DNA of 56,712 bases from an uncultured Planctomycetales bacterium. GTDB lineage: Bacteria; Planctomycetota; Planctomycetia; Isosphaerales; Isosphaeraceae. Under the pieces are notes generated by a model, which did not search any database, was not told the origin of the DNA, and was given only the letters and a program-made list of their open reading frames with translations. The DNA lies in contig CAIYJE010000191.1 in assembly GCA_903926465.1 (NCBI GenBank), positions 1 to 56,712 on the forward strand. The letters are read 5' to 3'. Made by a program: the position numbers and the translations under genes. Shown here one piece after another: positions 15,460 to 24,633 of the stretch (the first letter of the stretch is position 1; the number at the start of each line of letters is the position of its first letter).

Positions 15460-16548
15460 ATGCCACCGACCTCCTCTTCCACCCCGTCTTCGTCGCCCGT
15501 GCCGGCCGGCACAGACCCTCGCCTCTGGAACAGCCCCTTCATGCGGGCCTGCCGGCGCGAGCCCAACGCGGTCACGCCCATCTGGCTGATGCGCCAGGCC
15601 GGCCGCTACATGATTGAGTATCGCGAACTCCGTGCCAGGGTTGGCTTTCTGGAGCTGTGCAAGACTCCGGAACTGGCCACCGAAGTTACGGTGTTCGCCG
15701 CCGAAAAGCTGGGAGTCGATGCCGCGATCCTGTTTTCCGACATCCTGCTCATTCTTGAGCCGCTCGGCTTCAACCTGGAATTCTCGAAGGGGGAAGGACC
15801 GGTGATTCATAACCCGATCCGGACCACGGCCGATGTCGACCGGCTGCGCCCCTTCACCGATTGTGCCCCGCTAGACTTCGTACCGGCCGCGGTCCGCCAG
15901 ATCCGGTCGGCCCTGGCCCCCAACCTCCCGTTGATCGGATTTGCAGGGGCCCCGTTCACCCTGGCCTGTTATGCCATTGAGGGGGGAGGCTCACGCCACT
16001 ACGACCGCGCCAAAGCCTTCATGTACAGCGACCCTGGGGCATGGAACGCCCTGATGAGCCGTCTGGTCGATGCCACGGCCGTCTACCTCAATGCCCAGGT
16101 GGACGCCGGCTGCCAGGTGCTCCAGCTCTTTGATAGCTGGGTTGGTACCCTGGCCCCCAGAGATTACCGCCGGTTTGTCTTTCCGCATATGAAACGGCTG
16201 TTCAGCCTGTTGCCTGAAACCACCCCCACCATTCACTTTGGAACCGATACCGGCTCACTTCTGGAGCTTCAGCGAGATGCCGGTGGGCAGGTCATTGGCC
16301 TGGACTGGCGCATGGAGCTGGGCCCAACCTGGGACCGACTCGGCCCCAACGTGGCCATTCAGGGGAACCTGGATCCGGTGGTGCTGCTGAGTAACCGAAC
16401 CGAGATCGAAAGCCAGGCCCGGATCATTCTGGAATCTGCTCAGGGCCGACCGGGGCACATCTTCAACTTGGGGCATGGAATTCTGCCAAGCACCCCGGTT
16501 GATCATGCCCTGGCGCTCATCGATTTTGTTCACAACTGGTCGCACTGA
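15460..16548 (+). CDS. hemE: Uroporphyrinogen decarboxylase
   Basis: A 362-residue TIM-barrel enzyme that removes four acetate carboxyls from uroporphyrinogen III to give coproporphyrinogen III in haem synthesis. The signature PIWLMRQAGRYMIEYR near residue 50, FSDILLILEPLGF, GFAGAPFTLACYAIEGG and the C-terminal FNLGHGILPSTP are all present. A serine/proline-rich stretch of about 25 residues precedes the family start. The ATG at 15460 is the only sensible start. hemG follows 177 bp downstream on the same strand. Confidence 0.95.
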   Translation: MPPTSSSTPSSSPVPAGTDPRLWNSPFMRACRREPNAVTPIWLMRQAGRYMIEYRELRARVGFLELCKTPELATEVTVFAAEKLGVDAAILFSDILLILEPLGFNLEFSKGEGPVIHNPIRTTADVDRLRPFTDCAPLDFVPAAVRQIRSALAPNLPLIGFAGAPFTLACYAIEGGGSRHYDRAKAFMYSDPGAWNALMSRLVDATAVYLNAQVDAGCQVLQLFDSWVGTLAPRDYRRFVFPHMKRLFSLLPETTPTIHFGTDTGSLLELQRDAGGQVIGLDWRMELGPTWDRLGPNVAIQGNLDPVVLLSNRTEIESQARIILESAQGRPGHIFNLGHGILPSTPVDHALALIDFVHNWSH

Positions 16549-16604
16549 TTGTTCCGGATCCAATCCCGGTCTTCGGCCGTAAGTCTTGAGAACCAGACAT
16601 TTTG

Positions 16605-16633
16605 TTTGCGTTGCCCCCTGCGCCGGATAAAAT
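16605..16633 (+). promoter_or_regulatory. Possible promoter of hemG
   Basis: TTTGCG (16605-16610), a 17-bp spacer and TAAAAT (16628-16633) lie about 95 nt before the hemG start. The -10 is good and the -35 is weak. Confidence 0.35.
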
Positions 16634-16725
16634 ACCTCTGCGTTCACCTTTCGTTGGCAAGTCCCTTTTTTCTAACTCAAAGCCTGTGGTGGATTCACCA
16701 CAGCCGCTTGAGGTGATACCGGTTG

Positions 16726-18195
16726 ATGGAACGGGTTGTGGGTTCAGATCGGGTGGTCGTGATTGGCGCTGGACTCAGCGGACTGGCGGCCGCTCACCGG
16801 CTGGTCAGCCCTGCCGCCCGTTTGTCGGCGCGTCGGCCTTTGGATTTAATGGTGCTGGAAGCCCGCGATCGGACGGGTGGAGCTATCTGGACCAACCGCC
16901 GAGACGGTTTCACGCTTGAAGGGGGAGCCGATTCCTTCATCACCAATAAGCCTGCCGCCCTGGACCTGTGTCGCGAACTGGGCCTGGCCGGGCACCTGAT
17001 CGAGACCGATGCGTCTCGTCGCCGTTCCTTCGTGATCCGTGACGGGCGGCTGCTACCCGTGCCAGAGGGGTTCGTGATGATGGCCCCCTCCAAGCTCTGG
17101 CCGGTTTTGGCCAGCCCCCTGCTCTCCCTCCGTGGAAAAATGCGATTCCTCATGGAGCGGTTCGTTCCGCGTAGGGATGAATCGACCGAAGAAAGCCTGG
17201 CGGCCTTCGTCAGACGCCGGTTTGGCCGGGAAGTGCTTGAGCGGCTGGTTCAACCACTGGTGGGTGGAATCTACACCGCCGATCCCAATGAACTGAGCAT
17301 TGATGCCACCCTGTCTCAATTCCCTGAGATGGAACGGCAGCACGGTAGCCTGATCAAGGCCGCCATCCGTAACGCACGCCTTACCCGCCAGAAGAACGAC
17401 CGCACAGACTCCGGTGCCCGCTACGGCCTGTTCCTGTCGCTTGACGAGGGAATGGACCTGCTGCCAAAAACGCTGGAAGCCAGCCTCCCCGCAGGAAGCC
17501 TTCGTACCAACACGCCCGTACGGCGGCTTTTGAAATCTGAACACACCAATGACTGGCGAGTTGAGTTGCTGGACGGCACCACCATCCAGGCTTCCGCGGT
17601 CATTCTGGCGGCCGAGGCCCATGCCTCGGCCCGGCTTATTGACCCCTGCGACCAAGAGCTGGCCAGGCTCCTGCGCACCATTCCCTACGCCTCCTCGCTC
17701 GTGGTGAATGTGGCCTACAAGCGGAACGCCATCAAGCATCCGCTCAACGGTTTCGGTGTGGTGGTGCCGGCCATCGAAGAGCGGCCAATCCTGGCCGTTT
17801 CGTTCACCAGTGTGAAGTTCCCGGGCCGCGCACCGGCCGATTCCGTGCTGCTCCGCGTGTTCCTGGGCGGCGCACTTCAGCCCGAGATGTTTGAACTGGA
17901 TGACGAAACCATCTCCTCCGTCGTCGAACAAGAACTTGGTGAATTGCTTGGTGCCAGGGGTGCCCCCTTATTCATGGATATCAGCCGGCACTCCCGGTCG
18001 ATGCCGCAATACATTCTTGGACATCGGGCCCGGGTGGCTTCCATCCGCGACCAGGTCAAACTTCACCCCGGCCTGTTTCTGACTGGAAACGCCTTTGATG
18101 GCGTGGGGATTCCCGACTGCATCCGGGGCGCTCAAGAAAAAGCCGACGCCGTATCGGCATTCCTCTCAGCAAACCCCGGTATGGCAGCGGCCTGA
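16726..18195 (+). CDS. hemG: Protoporphyrinogen/coproporphyrinogen oxidase (HemY type)
   Basis: A 489-residue FAD-dependent oxidase that aromatises the porphyrinogen ring in late haem synthesis. The N-terminal dinucleotide motif VVVIGAGLSGLAAAHRL, then LEARDRTGGAIWTNRRDGFTLEGGADSF, and the C-terminal LFLTGNAFDGVGIPDCI with a second FAD contact are typical. PLVGGIYTADPNELS is also a family block. Whether it uses protoporphyrinogen or coproporphyrinogen cannot be decided from sequence. The start is ATG 16726, behind AGGTGA. It follows hemE, so the two form a small haem cluster; hemH is not in the window. Confidence 0.9.
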   Translation: MERVVGSDRVVVIGAGLSGLAAAHRLVSPAARLSARRPLDLMVLEARDRTGGAIWTNRRDGFTLEGGADSFITNKPAALDLCRELGLAGHLIETDASRRRSFVIRDGRLLPVPEGFVMMAPSKLWPVLASPLLSLRGKMRFLMERFVPRRDESTEESLAAFVRRRFGREVLERLVQPLVGGIYTADPNELSIDATLSQFPEMERQHGSLIKAAIRNARLTRQKNDRTDSGARYGLFLSLDEGMDLLPKTLEASLPAGSLRTNTPVRRLLKSEHTNDWRVELLDGTTIQASAVILAAEAHASARLIDPCDQELARLLRTIPYASSLVVNVAYKRNAIKHPLNGFGVVVPAIEERPILAVSFTSVKFPGRAPADSVLLRVFLGGALQPEMFELDDETISSVVEQELGELLGARGAPLFMDISRHSRSMPQYILGHRARVASIRDQVKLHPGLFLTGNAFDGVGIPDCIRGAQEKADAVSAFLSANPGMAAA

Positions 18196-18230
18196 GCACG
18201 ATTCCGTAAGTCTGAATTCGGCACGGCCGG

Positions 18231-18259
18231 TTGACGGCCAAGCCGGGGCCCCCTAAGTT
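18231..18259 (+). promoter_or_regulatory. Possible promoter of acs
   Basis: TTGACG (18231-18236), a 17-bp spacer and TAAGTT (18254-18259) upstream of acs. The implied leader is about 105 nt. Confidence 0.45.
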
Positions 18260-18369
18260 AGCAGATCATTCAAAACGCGAAGGCTGACAGGCATCGCTTT
18301 GCTGCGCTGACTTTCTGGCTCGCGGCTTCCTACCTGCCCCCCAAACACCCCGCTCCCGGAGAGCTCTCC

Positions 18370-20334
18370 ATGGCCCTCGAACCCGACGGCGGATCGATTC
18401 ATAGCGTCCTGGTTGAAAACCGAGTCTTTCCGCCCACGGAAGAGTTCGCCAAGCACGCCCACATTGGCAGCCTGGCAGAGTACGAGACCCTCTGGAACAA
18501 GGCCAAAGACGACCCAGAGGGGTTCTGGGGCGAAATTGCCAAGGGAGTGGATTGGTTCTCACCCTGGAGTAAGGTCCTGGACTGGCAAGCTCCGCACGCC
18601 AAATGGTTTGTAGATGCCACAACCAACGTGGCTCACAACTGTGTGGACCGCCATTGCCAAGGCCCGCGCCGGAACAAGGCTGCCATCGTTTGGGAAGGCG
18701 AGCCTGGCGAGCAGCGGGTGCTTCGCTACGACGACCTTCAGCGCGAGGTGAGCAAGTTCGCCAACGTCCTGAAAGGGCTGGGAGTCAAGAAGGGGGACGT
18801 GGTTGCCATCTACCTGCCGATGGTACCCGAGGCCGCCATTGCCATGCTGGCTTGTGCCCGCATTGGTGCCCCGCACACCGTCATTTTTGGAGGCTTTAGC
18901 GCAGAGGCCCTGGCCGGCCGGATCCAAGATTGCCAGGCCAAGGTGCTGGTAACCTCCGACGGTGGCTTCCGCCGCGGCAAAGTGGTGGCCCTCAAAGAAA
19001 ACGCCGATGGCGCAGTGGCGCTTTGCCCCACCATCAAAGAGGTTGTGGTCCTTCGCAGAACGGGCCATGAGATCTCAATGACCGCCGGTCGGGACCACTG
19101 GTGGCATGAGTTGATGGTCAACGCCAAGGCCGACTGTCCAGCCGAACCGCTGGATAGCGAGCACCCGCTTTTCATCCTGTACACCTCTGGATCAACCGGG
19201 AAGCCCAAGGGAATTTTGCACACAACCGGTGGCTACCTGGTGGGCACCATGCAAACCACCAAATGGGTCTTCGACCTCAAGGAAGAAGACACGTACTTCT
19301 GCACCGCCGATGTGGGCTGGATCACCGGACACAGCTATCTCGTGTACGGTCCCCTGGCACTTGGGGCCACGGTGGTGATGTACGAAGGGGCCCCCAACTG
19401 GCCAGACGAAGGTCGGTTCTGGAAGATCATCGAAGAGCAGCGGGTCTCGGTCTTCTACACCGCCCCAACCGCCATCCGGGCCTTCATGAAGTGGGGCGAG
19501 CAGTTCCCCCGCCGTCACGACCTTTCCAGCCTGCGCGTGCTGGGCACCGTGGGTGAGCCTATCAACCCAGAAGCCTGGATCTGGTACCAGAGGGTGATCG
19601 GGGGCGGACGCTGCCCGGTGGTCGACACCTGGTGGCAAACCGAGACCGGGGCCATCATGATCGCCCCCCTGCCAGGAGCCACACCCACGCGACCAGGCTC
19701 GGCCACTCGCCCGTTGCCCGGCGTTGTGCCTGCCATCGTCACCAAGGATGGAAAGCCGGTCCCTCAGGGCTCTGGCGGCTTCCTGGTTGTCACGCAGCCG
19801 TGGCCTAGCATGCTCCGTACCCTTTACGGAGATGACGAACGCTACCGTGCGACCTACTGGAGCGAGGTTCCCAACGTCTACTTCACCGGCGATGGTGCCC
19901 GCCAAGACGCAGACGGCAATTACTGGATCATGGGCCGGGTCGATGACGTGCTGAACGTGTCTGGCCACCGGCTCTCGACCATGGAAATCGAGTCGGCCCT
20001 GGTCAGCCACCCGGCCGTGGCCGAAGCTGCCGTGGTCGGCCGGCCAGACGACCTCAAGGGACAGGCGATCTCCGCGTTCGTCACCCTGGAGACTGGCCAG
20101 AATCCGAGCGAGGAGCTCAAGAAGCAGCTCCGCGAACATGTGGTCAAAGAGATCGGCGCTCTGGCCCGTCCAGACGACCTGCGGTTCAGCGAAAGCCTGC
20201 CCAAAACCCGCTCCGGCAAAATCATGCGCCGGCTGTTGCGTGACATCGCCGCCGGCCGCGAGAGCACCGGTGATACCTCAACCCTGGAAGATCTCAGCGT
20301 GCTGGCTCGCCTCCGAGAAGATGACGAAGTCTGA
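18370..20334 (+). CDS. acs: Acetyl-CoA synthetase (AMP-forming)
   Basis: A 654-residue enzyme converting acetate, ATP and CoA to acetyl-CoA through acetyl-AMP. The P-loop-like motif [11 protein letters not shown], the [16 protein letters not shown] block, the acetate-pocket WWQTETG and the C-terminal [13 protein letters not shown] are present; the Lys of RSGK is the residue whose acetylation switches the enzyme off in other bacteria. Length matches the family (about 650). It forms a single-gene unit, with a promoter at 18231-18259 and a terminator at 20395-20430. Confidence 0.95.
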   Translation: MALEPDGGSIHSVLVENRVFPPTEEFAKHAHIGSLAEYETLWNKAKDDPEGFWGEIAKGVDWFSPWSKVLDWQAPHAKWFVDATTNVAHNCVDRHCQGPRRNKAAIVWEGEPGEQRVLRYDDLQREVSKFANVLKGLGVKKGDVVAIYLPMVPEAAIAMLACARIGAPHTVIFGGFSAEALAGRIQDCQAKVLVTSDGGFRRGKVVALKENADGAVALCPTIKEVVVLRRTGHEISMTAGRDHWWHELMVNAKADCPAEPLDSEHPLFILYTSGSTGKPKGILHTTGGYLVGTMQTTKWVFDLKEEDTYFCTADVGWITGHSYLVYGPLALGATVVMYEGAPNWPDEGRFWKIIEEQRVSVFYTAPTAIRAFMKWGEQFPRRHDLSSLRVLGTVGEPINPEAWIWYQRVIGGGRCPVVDTWWQTETGAIMIAPLPGATPTRPGSATRPLPGVVPAIVTKDGKPVPQGSGGFLVVTQPWPSMLRTLYGDDERYRATYWSEVPNVYFTGDGARQDADGNYWIMGRVDDVLNVSGHRLSTMEIESALVSHPAVAEAAVVGRPDDLKGQAISAFVTLETGQNPSEELKKQLREHVVKEIGALARPDDLRFSESLPKTRSGKIMRRLLRDIAAGRESTGDTSTLEDLSVLARLREDDEV

Positions 20335-20394
20335 TGCAAGGGCGGGGTCGAACCTGAGCTTGCACCCGACCGTTTGCTGATGGTTACTTCCCTG

Positions 20395-20430
20395 GCCCCG
20401 ATCACTCTCACAGGTGCTCGGGGCTTTTTT
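20395..20430 (+). terminator. Rho-independent terminator after acs
   Basis: A stem GCCCCGA (20395-20401) / TCGGGGC (20418-20424) with a 16-nt loop, followed by six T residues. Confidence 0.8.
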
Positions 20431-20488
20431 GGAGTCCGGCCGAACCTGCGGGCCCACGTCGCTCGCCAGCCCGTCTCAAGGAGATGAA

Positions 20489-21754
20489 ATGCACCAAGGA
20501 TTTGCTCCCGGACCGCACAACCGTTCGCGTCGGCAGTTCCTCGGCACCGCTGCGATGGCTCCCGTACTTGCCACGCTTCGAGGCAGTGCCTGGGCACCGC
20601 CAAACGCAGATCCTGCCCACCCAGCTCGATTCGTCTTCACGTCTCAGGGCAAAACGGCCATCGTCAATGCCGACGGGACCGGCCTTCGCTACTTTGAGTT
20701 CGATAAACCTGGCCAGGCGACCTGGCAAGTGGGAGCAAAGTTCCCAGACCAACGCCGACTGATCTTTTTAAGCATGGAACCGCGGCGAGATGGGCCCGGC
20801 CGCCCGTTTGAGGAATATTACACCCAGACCCCAACCCACCTGTGGATCCACGATCTGGAATCTGGTGCGCTCGAAGAAATCTGTCAAAAAAAACGCCTGG
20901 CTCCGTTTGAGACTCCGGCCCTGCTGGTGGGTGAAGACCGCATCTTGGTGCAGGTGGTCCGCGCCAAGGTTGGCCAGATTTACAGCATGAAACTGGATGG
21001 CTCAGACGCTCGCGAATTCACCCGCGCAGGCGAGGGACTTCCTTATGGCCTCAGCCTTTCTCCAGACGGAAAGCGCGTGGCGTACCACCTTGCAAGCCCA
21101 CAGGGATACCAGGTCTGGACCAGTGACACCCTGGGTGCCAATCGCGTGCAACTGGCAGGCAAACCAGGTCACCTCTACTTCGGGACAAGCTGGTCACCGG
21201 ATGGCCAGTGGGTGCTGTACATGGACTGCCTCCCTGGGCAGGACCCCGGCCATGACTGGGCCGACGTCTGCATTGGCAAAGCGGACGGCACAGAGCACAA
21301 GGTCCTGACAACCGACCAGCCCATGTGGTTTGCAGCCACCTATGGCAACCCCAAAAACCGGGGCGGCGGTTCGAACGTACCCGCCTGGACGCGCGACGGT
21401 TCTATCCTGTTTCCACGCCGCTTGCCAGGTTCCCGAGTCGCCTGGCAGTACCAGGCCGACCGGCCCGATGTTGATCACTTCAACCGGGAGTTTCAGCCCG
21501 AACAGGCGCGCGGAGGGACCGAGATTTGCTTGATCAACCCCTCCACCGGCAATATCCGCGCGCTCACCACAAACGATCCACCGGTCTGGGACTTCCGGGC
21601 CAGCCAGTCTTCGGACGGCAAACACGTGGTCTTTTGTCGCGCAATCACCGGAGAACCGCCGGCGATCTGGGTCATGGATACCGACGGGGACAATCTCAAA
21701 CTCATCACGTGCGGATTGGATGACCGAGGGGCAGACCACCCAGCCTGGCTCTAA
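20489..21754 (+). CDS. Tat-exported beta-propeller protein (PD40/TolB-like)
   Basis: A 421-residue protein. The N-terminus HNRSRRQFLGTAAMAPVLA is a twin-arginine signal, so it is exported folded. The mature part has repeated beta-propeller units of the PD40/TolB kind: YGLSLSPDGKRVAYHLASPQ, GTSWSPDGQWVLYM, DFRASQSSDGKHVVFCRA, VMDTDGDNLKLI. Such propellers occur in oligogalacturonide lyase-like and TolB-like proteins; no catalytic metal site is evident, so the function stays open. A strong AAGGAG precedes the ATG at 20489. A longer frame upstream (from 20414) overlaps the acs terminator and is not used. Confidence 0.75.
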   Translation: MHQGFAPGPHNRSRRQFLGTAAMAPVLATLRGSAWAPPNADPAHPARFVFTSQGKTAIVNADGTGLRYFEFDKPGQATWQVGAKFPDQRRLIFLSMEPRRDGPGRPFEEYYTQTPTHLWIHDLESGALEEICQKKRLAPFETPALLVGEDRILVQVVRAKVGQIYSMKLDGSDAREFTRAGEGLPYGLSLSPDGKRVAYHLASPQGYQVWTSDTLGANRVQLAGKPGHLYFGTSWSPDGQWVLYMDCLPGQDPGHDWADVCIGKADGTEHKVLTTDQPMWFAATYGNPKNRGGGSNVPAWTRDGSILFPRRLPGSRVAWQYQADRPDVDHFNREFQPEQARGGTEICLINPSTGNIRALTTNDPPVWDFRASQSSDGKHVVFCRAITGEPPAIWVMDTDGDNLKLITCGLDDRGADHPAWL

Positions 21755-21823
21755 AGCCTCAGAGGTTGCACTCAAACATTCGTTGCCGCGTCGATCTGCC
21801 ACGTCAGGATTCAGGAATACGGC

Positions 21824-23032
21824 ATGAAACTCAAAGCAACCTGGCCCTTGGCTATCGCCCTGGCCACGGCATGGTCAGGCACGATGGCTCAAGACGTTGG
21901 TCTTGTCAGCCAGGGCGACCAGGTGGTTGAGATTGTCCATCAGCGCTTCTATAACGCCGCTCAGGCGGCAGCCTGGGCCGAAACGCACGCACACTACGCC
22001 CGGAACATGGAAGACCGGGCCGCGTTTGTTCAGAAGAGCCGGAAAATCTTGGCCGAACTGAACGCCTCTCACACGGGCTATTACACGCCAGAGGATGTGG
22101 AGTTTTATGCCCTCCGCGCGATCTTTCAGGACGCGCTGAATATCAAGGATCAGGACGTTCCAATTGAGTCGATTGGTGTGGATAGCCGTCCCGATGGTTT
22201 CGTTCGACGCATCTTCCTGGGCGGTCCAGCCAGTCAGACCGATCTCCAGCGCGGGGATCGGATCTTGCTCTGCGACGATCGCCCATTCCATCCGGTTCAG
22301 TCGCTGAAGGGGAAGGACGGCCTCAACCTTAGGCTGACGGTACAAAAAACGCCGGATGGCCCGCTCCGTATCATCGAGGTGCGCCCACGGCGAATCGACC
22401 CCCGACAGGAATGGCTAACACACCAGAACGCAGGAACTCAGATCATGGCCACCCCGGCAGGCCACCATGCGCTCTATGTTCCCTACTATTGCGGCGCGGG
22501 TGAAAAGTTCACCGAGGCACTTGAGGCAACGATCCAGGAACGTCAGGGCTCGGCCGACCTGATGATCCTGGACGCCCGGGGCGGTTGGGGCGGCAGTCCG
22601 CCCGACCTTATCGCCCGGTTCGACCAATCGGTGCCCACGCTGGAGCTCAAGCTGCGCGGGGGCGAATCCAAAATCCAGACCGCCTGGCGGAAGCCGTTGA
22701 TTGTGCTGACCGATGGGGGTACCCGCAGTGGCAAGGAGGTCTTTGCCGCGGCCGTCAAAGCCAGCCAGCGTGGAAAACTGGTTGGCCAGCCAACCGCAGG
22801 CGCGGTCTTGGCGGGCTCGCCCTTCCTGCTCAACGATGGAGCCCTCCTTTTGCTGGCGGTGGGTGACATTCTGGTGGACGGCCAGCGGATCGAAGGAGTT
22901 GGCGTATTGCCCAATCTCTTGGTGCCCGATCCTCTCCCTTTCTCCCAGGGCCTTGATGCAATTTTCAACGCAGCGCTCGGAGAGACTGATGCGATCCTGA
23001 AAGCAGGGTCTGGTGGAATTCCGCAGCCCTGA
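21824..23032 (+). CDS. S41 family peptidase-like protein with PDZ domain, exported
   Basis: A 402-residue protein with a Sec signal peptide (about residues 1-22, ending MAQD). A PDZ-like segment (VRRIFLGGPASQTDLQRGDRILLCD) is followed by a C-terminal-processing-protease-type domain: LMILDARGGWGGSP, then TDGGTRSGKEVFAAAVK with predicted nucleophile Ser302. The lysine that serves as general base 25 residues later in Tsp/CtpA (FGKG) is an alanine here (PTAGA), so it is either an S41 member with another catalytic arrangement or an inactive homologue. It is 69 bp downstream of the Tat propeller gene and probably acts outside the cytoplasm too. Confidence 0.8.
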   Translation: MKLKATWPLAIALATAWSGTMAQDVGLVSQGDQVVEIVHQRFYNAAQAAAWAETHAHYARNMEDRAAFVQKSRKILAELNASHTGYYTPEDVEFYALRAIFQDALNIKDQDVPIESIGVDSRPDGFVRRIFLGGPASQTDLQRGDRILLCDDRPFHPVQSLKGKDGLNLRLTVQKTPDGPLRIIEVRPRRIDPRQEWLTHQNAGTQIMATPAGHHALYVPYYCGAGEKFTEALEATIQERQGSADLMILDARGGWGGSPPDLIARFDQSVPTLELKLRGGESKIQTAWRKPLIVLTDGGTRSGKEVFAAAVKASQRGKLVGQPTAGAVLAGSPFLLNDGALLLLAVGDILVDGQRIEGVGVLPNLLVPDPLPFSQGLDAIFNAALGETDAILKAGSGGIPQP

Positions 23033-23436
23033 ACCCTACCCGGTCTTCCGGAACACTCCGATTTTTGTACGGTTCTGACGACCGTTTGCGTCTCTACTTG
23101 ATATCAGACATTCATTTTATTGGCTTTACGGATATGCGTTGTTTTGTTGCACATTCCTCCAAAGGAGAATCGCTTGGTAAGACTGAGCCAGGGCTTCCGA
23201 TGAGAGAGTCGACCAATTCCATACAGCCGCGTATTGGATTCAATTCAAATTATTTTACGAAAATTGAAGATCTTGAATCGCGGATTGCGGGATTAAGGTA
23301 ATGGACGATAGAGAAAATCCCAGCAAGAAAATTGACGTCCTAGGTTTTTCTAAAGATATACTCATTACCACAGGCGAAGTTGCCTTTTGTTTGATGCTTC
23401 ATGAAGCCCGTGGCCAAGATCGAGCGAGGTTGCCCG
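23033..23436. other. AT-richer stretch with two tiny overlapping ORFs
   Basis: These 404 bp have clearly lower GC than their surroundings. Two small plus-strand open frames overlap by one base (TAATG at 23299-23303) and are listed separately with low confidence. No promoter consensus or terminator stands out. The PP2C gene starts at the right end. Confidence 0.4.
23134..23301 (+). CDS. Possible small protein, unknown
   Basis: A 55-residue open frame, ending with SNYFTKIEDLESRIAGLR, a short amphipathic helix. No ribosome site precedes ATG 23134. The AAAGGAG at 23160-23166 lies inside the frame, so an internal start such as ATG 23200 is possible. It is supported mainly by the one-base overlap of its TAA with the next ATG. 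Confidence 0.25.
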   Translation: MRCFVAHSSKGESLGKTEPGLPMRESTNSIQPRIGFNSNYFTKIEDLESRIAGLR

Positions 23437-23474
23437 ATGACCCATACATCCGATGCCATTTCGGACGACGATGA
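23301..23474 (+). CDS. Possible small protein overlapping the PP2C start
   Basis: A 57-residue open frame starting MDDRENPSKKIDVLGFSKDI, with its ATG overlapping the stop of the preceding small frame. It runs 38 bp into the PP2C gene in another frame. No family is recognised. It may only serve translational coupling, or be chance. Confidence 0.25.
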   Translation: MDDRENPSKKIDVLGFSKDILITTGEVAFCLMLHEARGQDRARLPDDPYIRCHFGRR

Positions 23475-24435
23475 GACGGCCGAACATTTTGGCCTCGATG
23501 CATTGATTACCGAATTTTATCAACGCGTTCCTCACGAGCATGTTGAAGCCGAATTTGGGGCGCTTACCAATGTTGGTCGGGTTCGAAAGAACAACGAAGA
23601 TCAATTCCTCGTCATGAAACGGTTCGGGACCCGAGAGGTCCTGATGTCCAGCCTTCCGTCCGAAAGCTTGCCGGCTTCACTCGACCACGCCTACGCCTTT
23701 TCCGTTGCCGATGGCATTGGTGGCAGAGACTCCGGCGAACTGGCAAGCTTTCTTGCACTCCGCACAAGCTGGCTACTTTCAAGCCAGGAATTGAGCTGGT
23801 CGGTGCGGGTGGACGAAGGGCAAATCGACCATCTCAAACGGAAGGCCGATCTGTTCTTCCAGTTGATTCATGAAGTCATCCGCCTTGCCTCCATAGCAGA
23901 CTCTCGCCATACCGGCATGGGGACCACCCTCACGCTCGGTTACTCCAGTGGGTCAGACCTCTACATCCTTCACGCCGGAGATAGCCGCGCTTACTTGGTT
24001 CGCAATGGCCAGATCAAGCGTTTGACCAGGGATCACACCATGGCCGAATTGCTCATGGAATCGGGGCTGGCCGCGCCTGACTCAGATCTGGTCAGCAGGA
24101 CCAGATCCGTGCTCGTGAATTGCCTGGGTGGCGAAGACTTTGGCGTGGATGTCGATTTTCACCATCAACGCCTGCTCAACGGAGACCGGATCTTGCTTTG
24201 TAGCGATGGGCTCTCCGACATGATCAGCGACGAGCGGATTCTTGAGATTCTGACCGCTCAAGACCGTCCCGATCCCGCCTGTCACGCCCTGGTGAACGCC
24301 GCCCTGGAACAGGGCGGCCGAGACAATATCACGGTGGTCCTGGCCCAATACCAGATCTCACACCCCCCAGCCGCTCCCGACGGATCGGGCCTGGATGGCC
24401 AGTTCCCAGCCTCGCCAACCTCCACCCAATCGTGA
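23437..24435 (+). CDS. PP2C-type protein serine/threonine phosphatase
   Basis: A 332-residue cytosolic PP2C/Stp-like phosphatase with every metal-binding motif: NNEDQF, VADGIGGRDSGELAS, GDSRAYLVRNGQIKRLTRDHT, LCSDGLSDMI and GGRDNITVVLAQY. It dephosphorylates Ser/Thr proteins, usually opposing Hanks-type kinases, one of which is encoded at 49.5 kb in this window. The ATG at 23437 follows GCGAGG at 7 nt; an earlier ATG at 23401 has no ribosome site. A proline-rich tail of about 25 residues follows the catalytic domain. Confidence 0.88.
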   Translation: MTHTSDAISDDDETAEHFGLDALITEFYQRVPHEHVEAEFGALTNVGRVRKNNEDQFLVMKRFGTREVLMSSLPSESLPASLDHAYAFSVADGIGGRDSGELASFLALRTSWLLSSQELSWSVRVDEGQIDHLKRKADLFFQLIHEVIRLASIADSRHTGMGTTLTLGYSSGSDLYILHAGDSRAYLVRNGQIKRLTRDHTMAELLMESGLAAPDSDLVSRTRSVLVNCLGGEDFGVDVDFHHQRLLNGDRILLCSDGLSDMISDERILEILTAQDRPDPACHALVNAALEQGGRDNITVVLAQYQISHPPAAPDGSGLDGQFPASPTSTQS

Positions 24436-24633
24436 CTCTCATCCTGCAACCGGTCTCGCGGATGGACCCCACAACGGGAAGACCCGCAAGTCTGTAACGA
24501 TTATGCCGACAGAAGCAGATACGCCCTTCGGAGCGTGTAAACCCAATCTCCCGGTTCGTCGATAATTGCAATGTCGTCTCGGGCGGAGCCCCGGGCAAGT
24601 CACCTTGGACGATGTCGCGGGCAGGAGGCACGC

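Noticed and set aside
19192-20139. 315-residue frame antisense to acs
   Set aside because: A codon-composition shadow of acs; it has no start signal.
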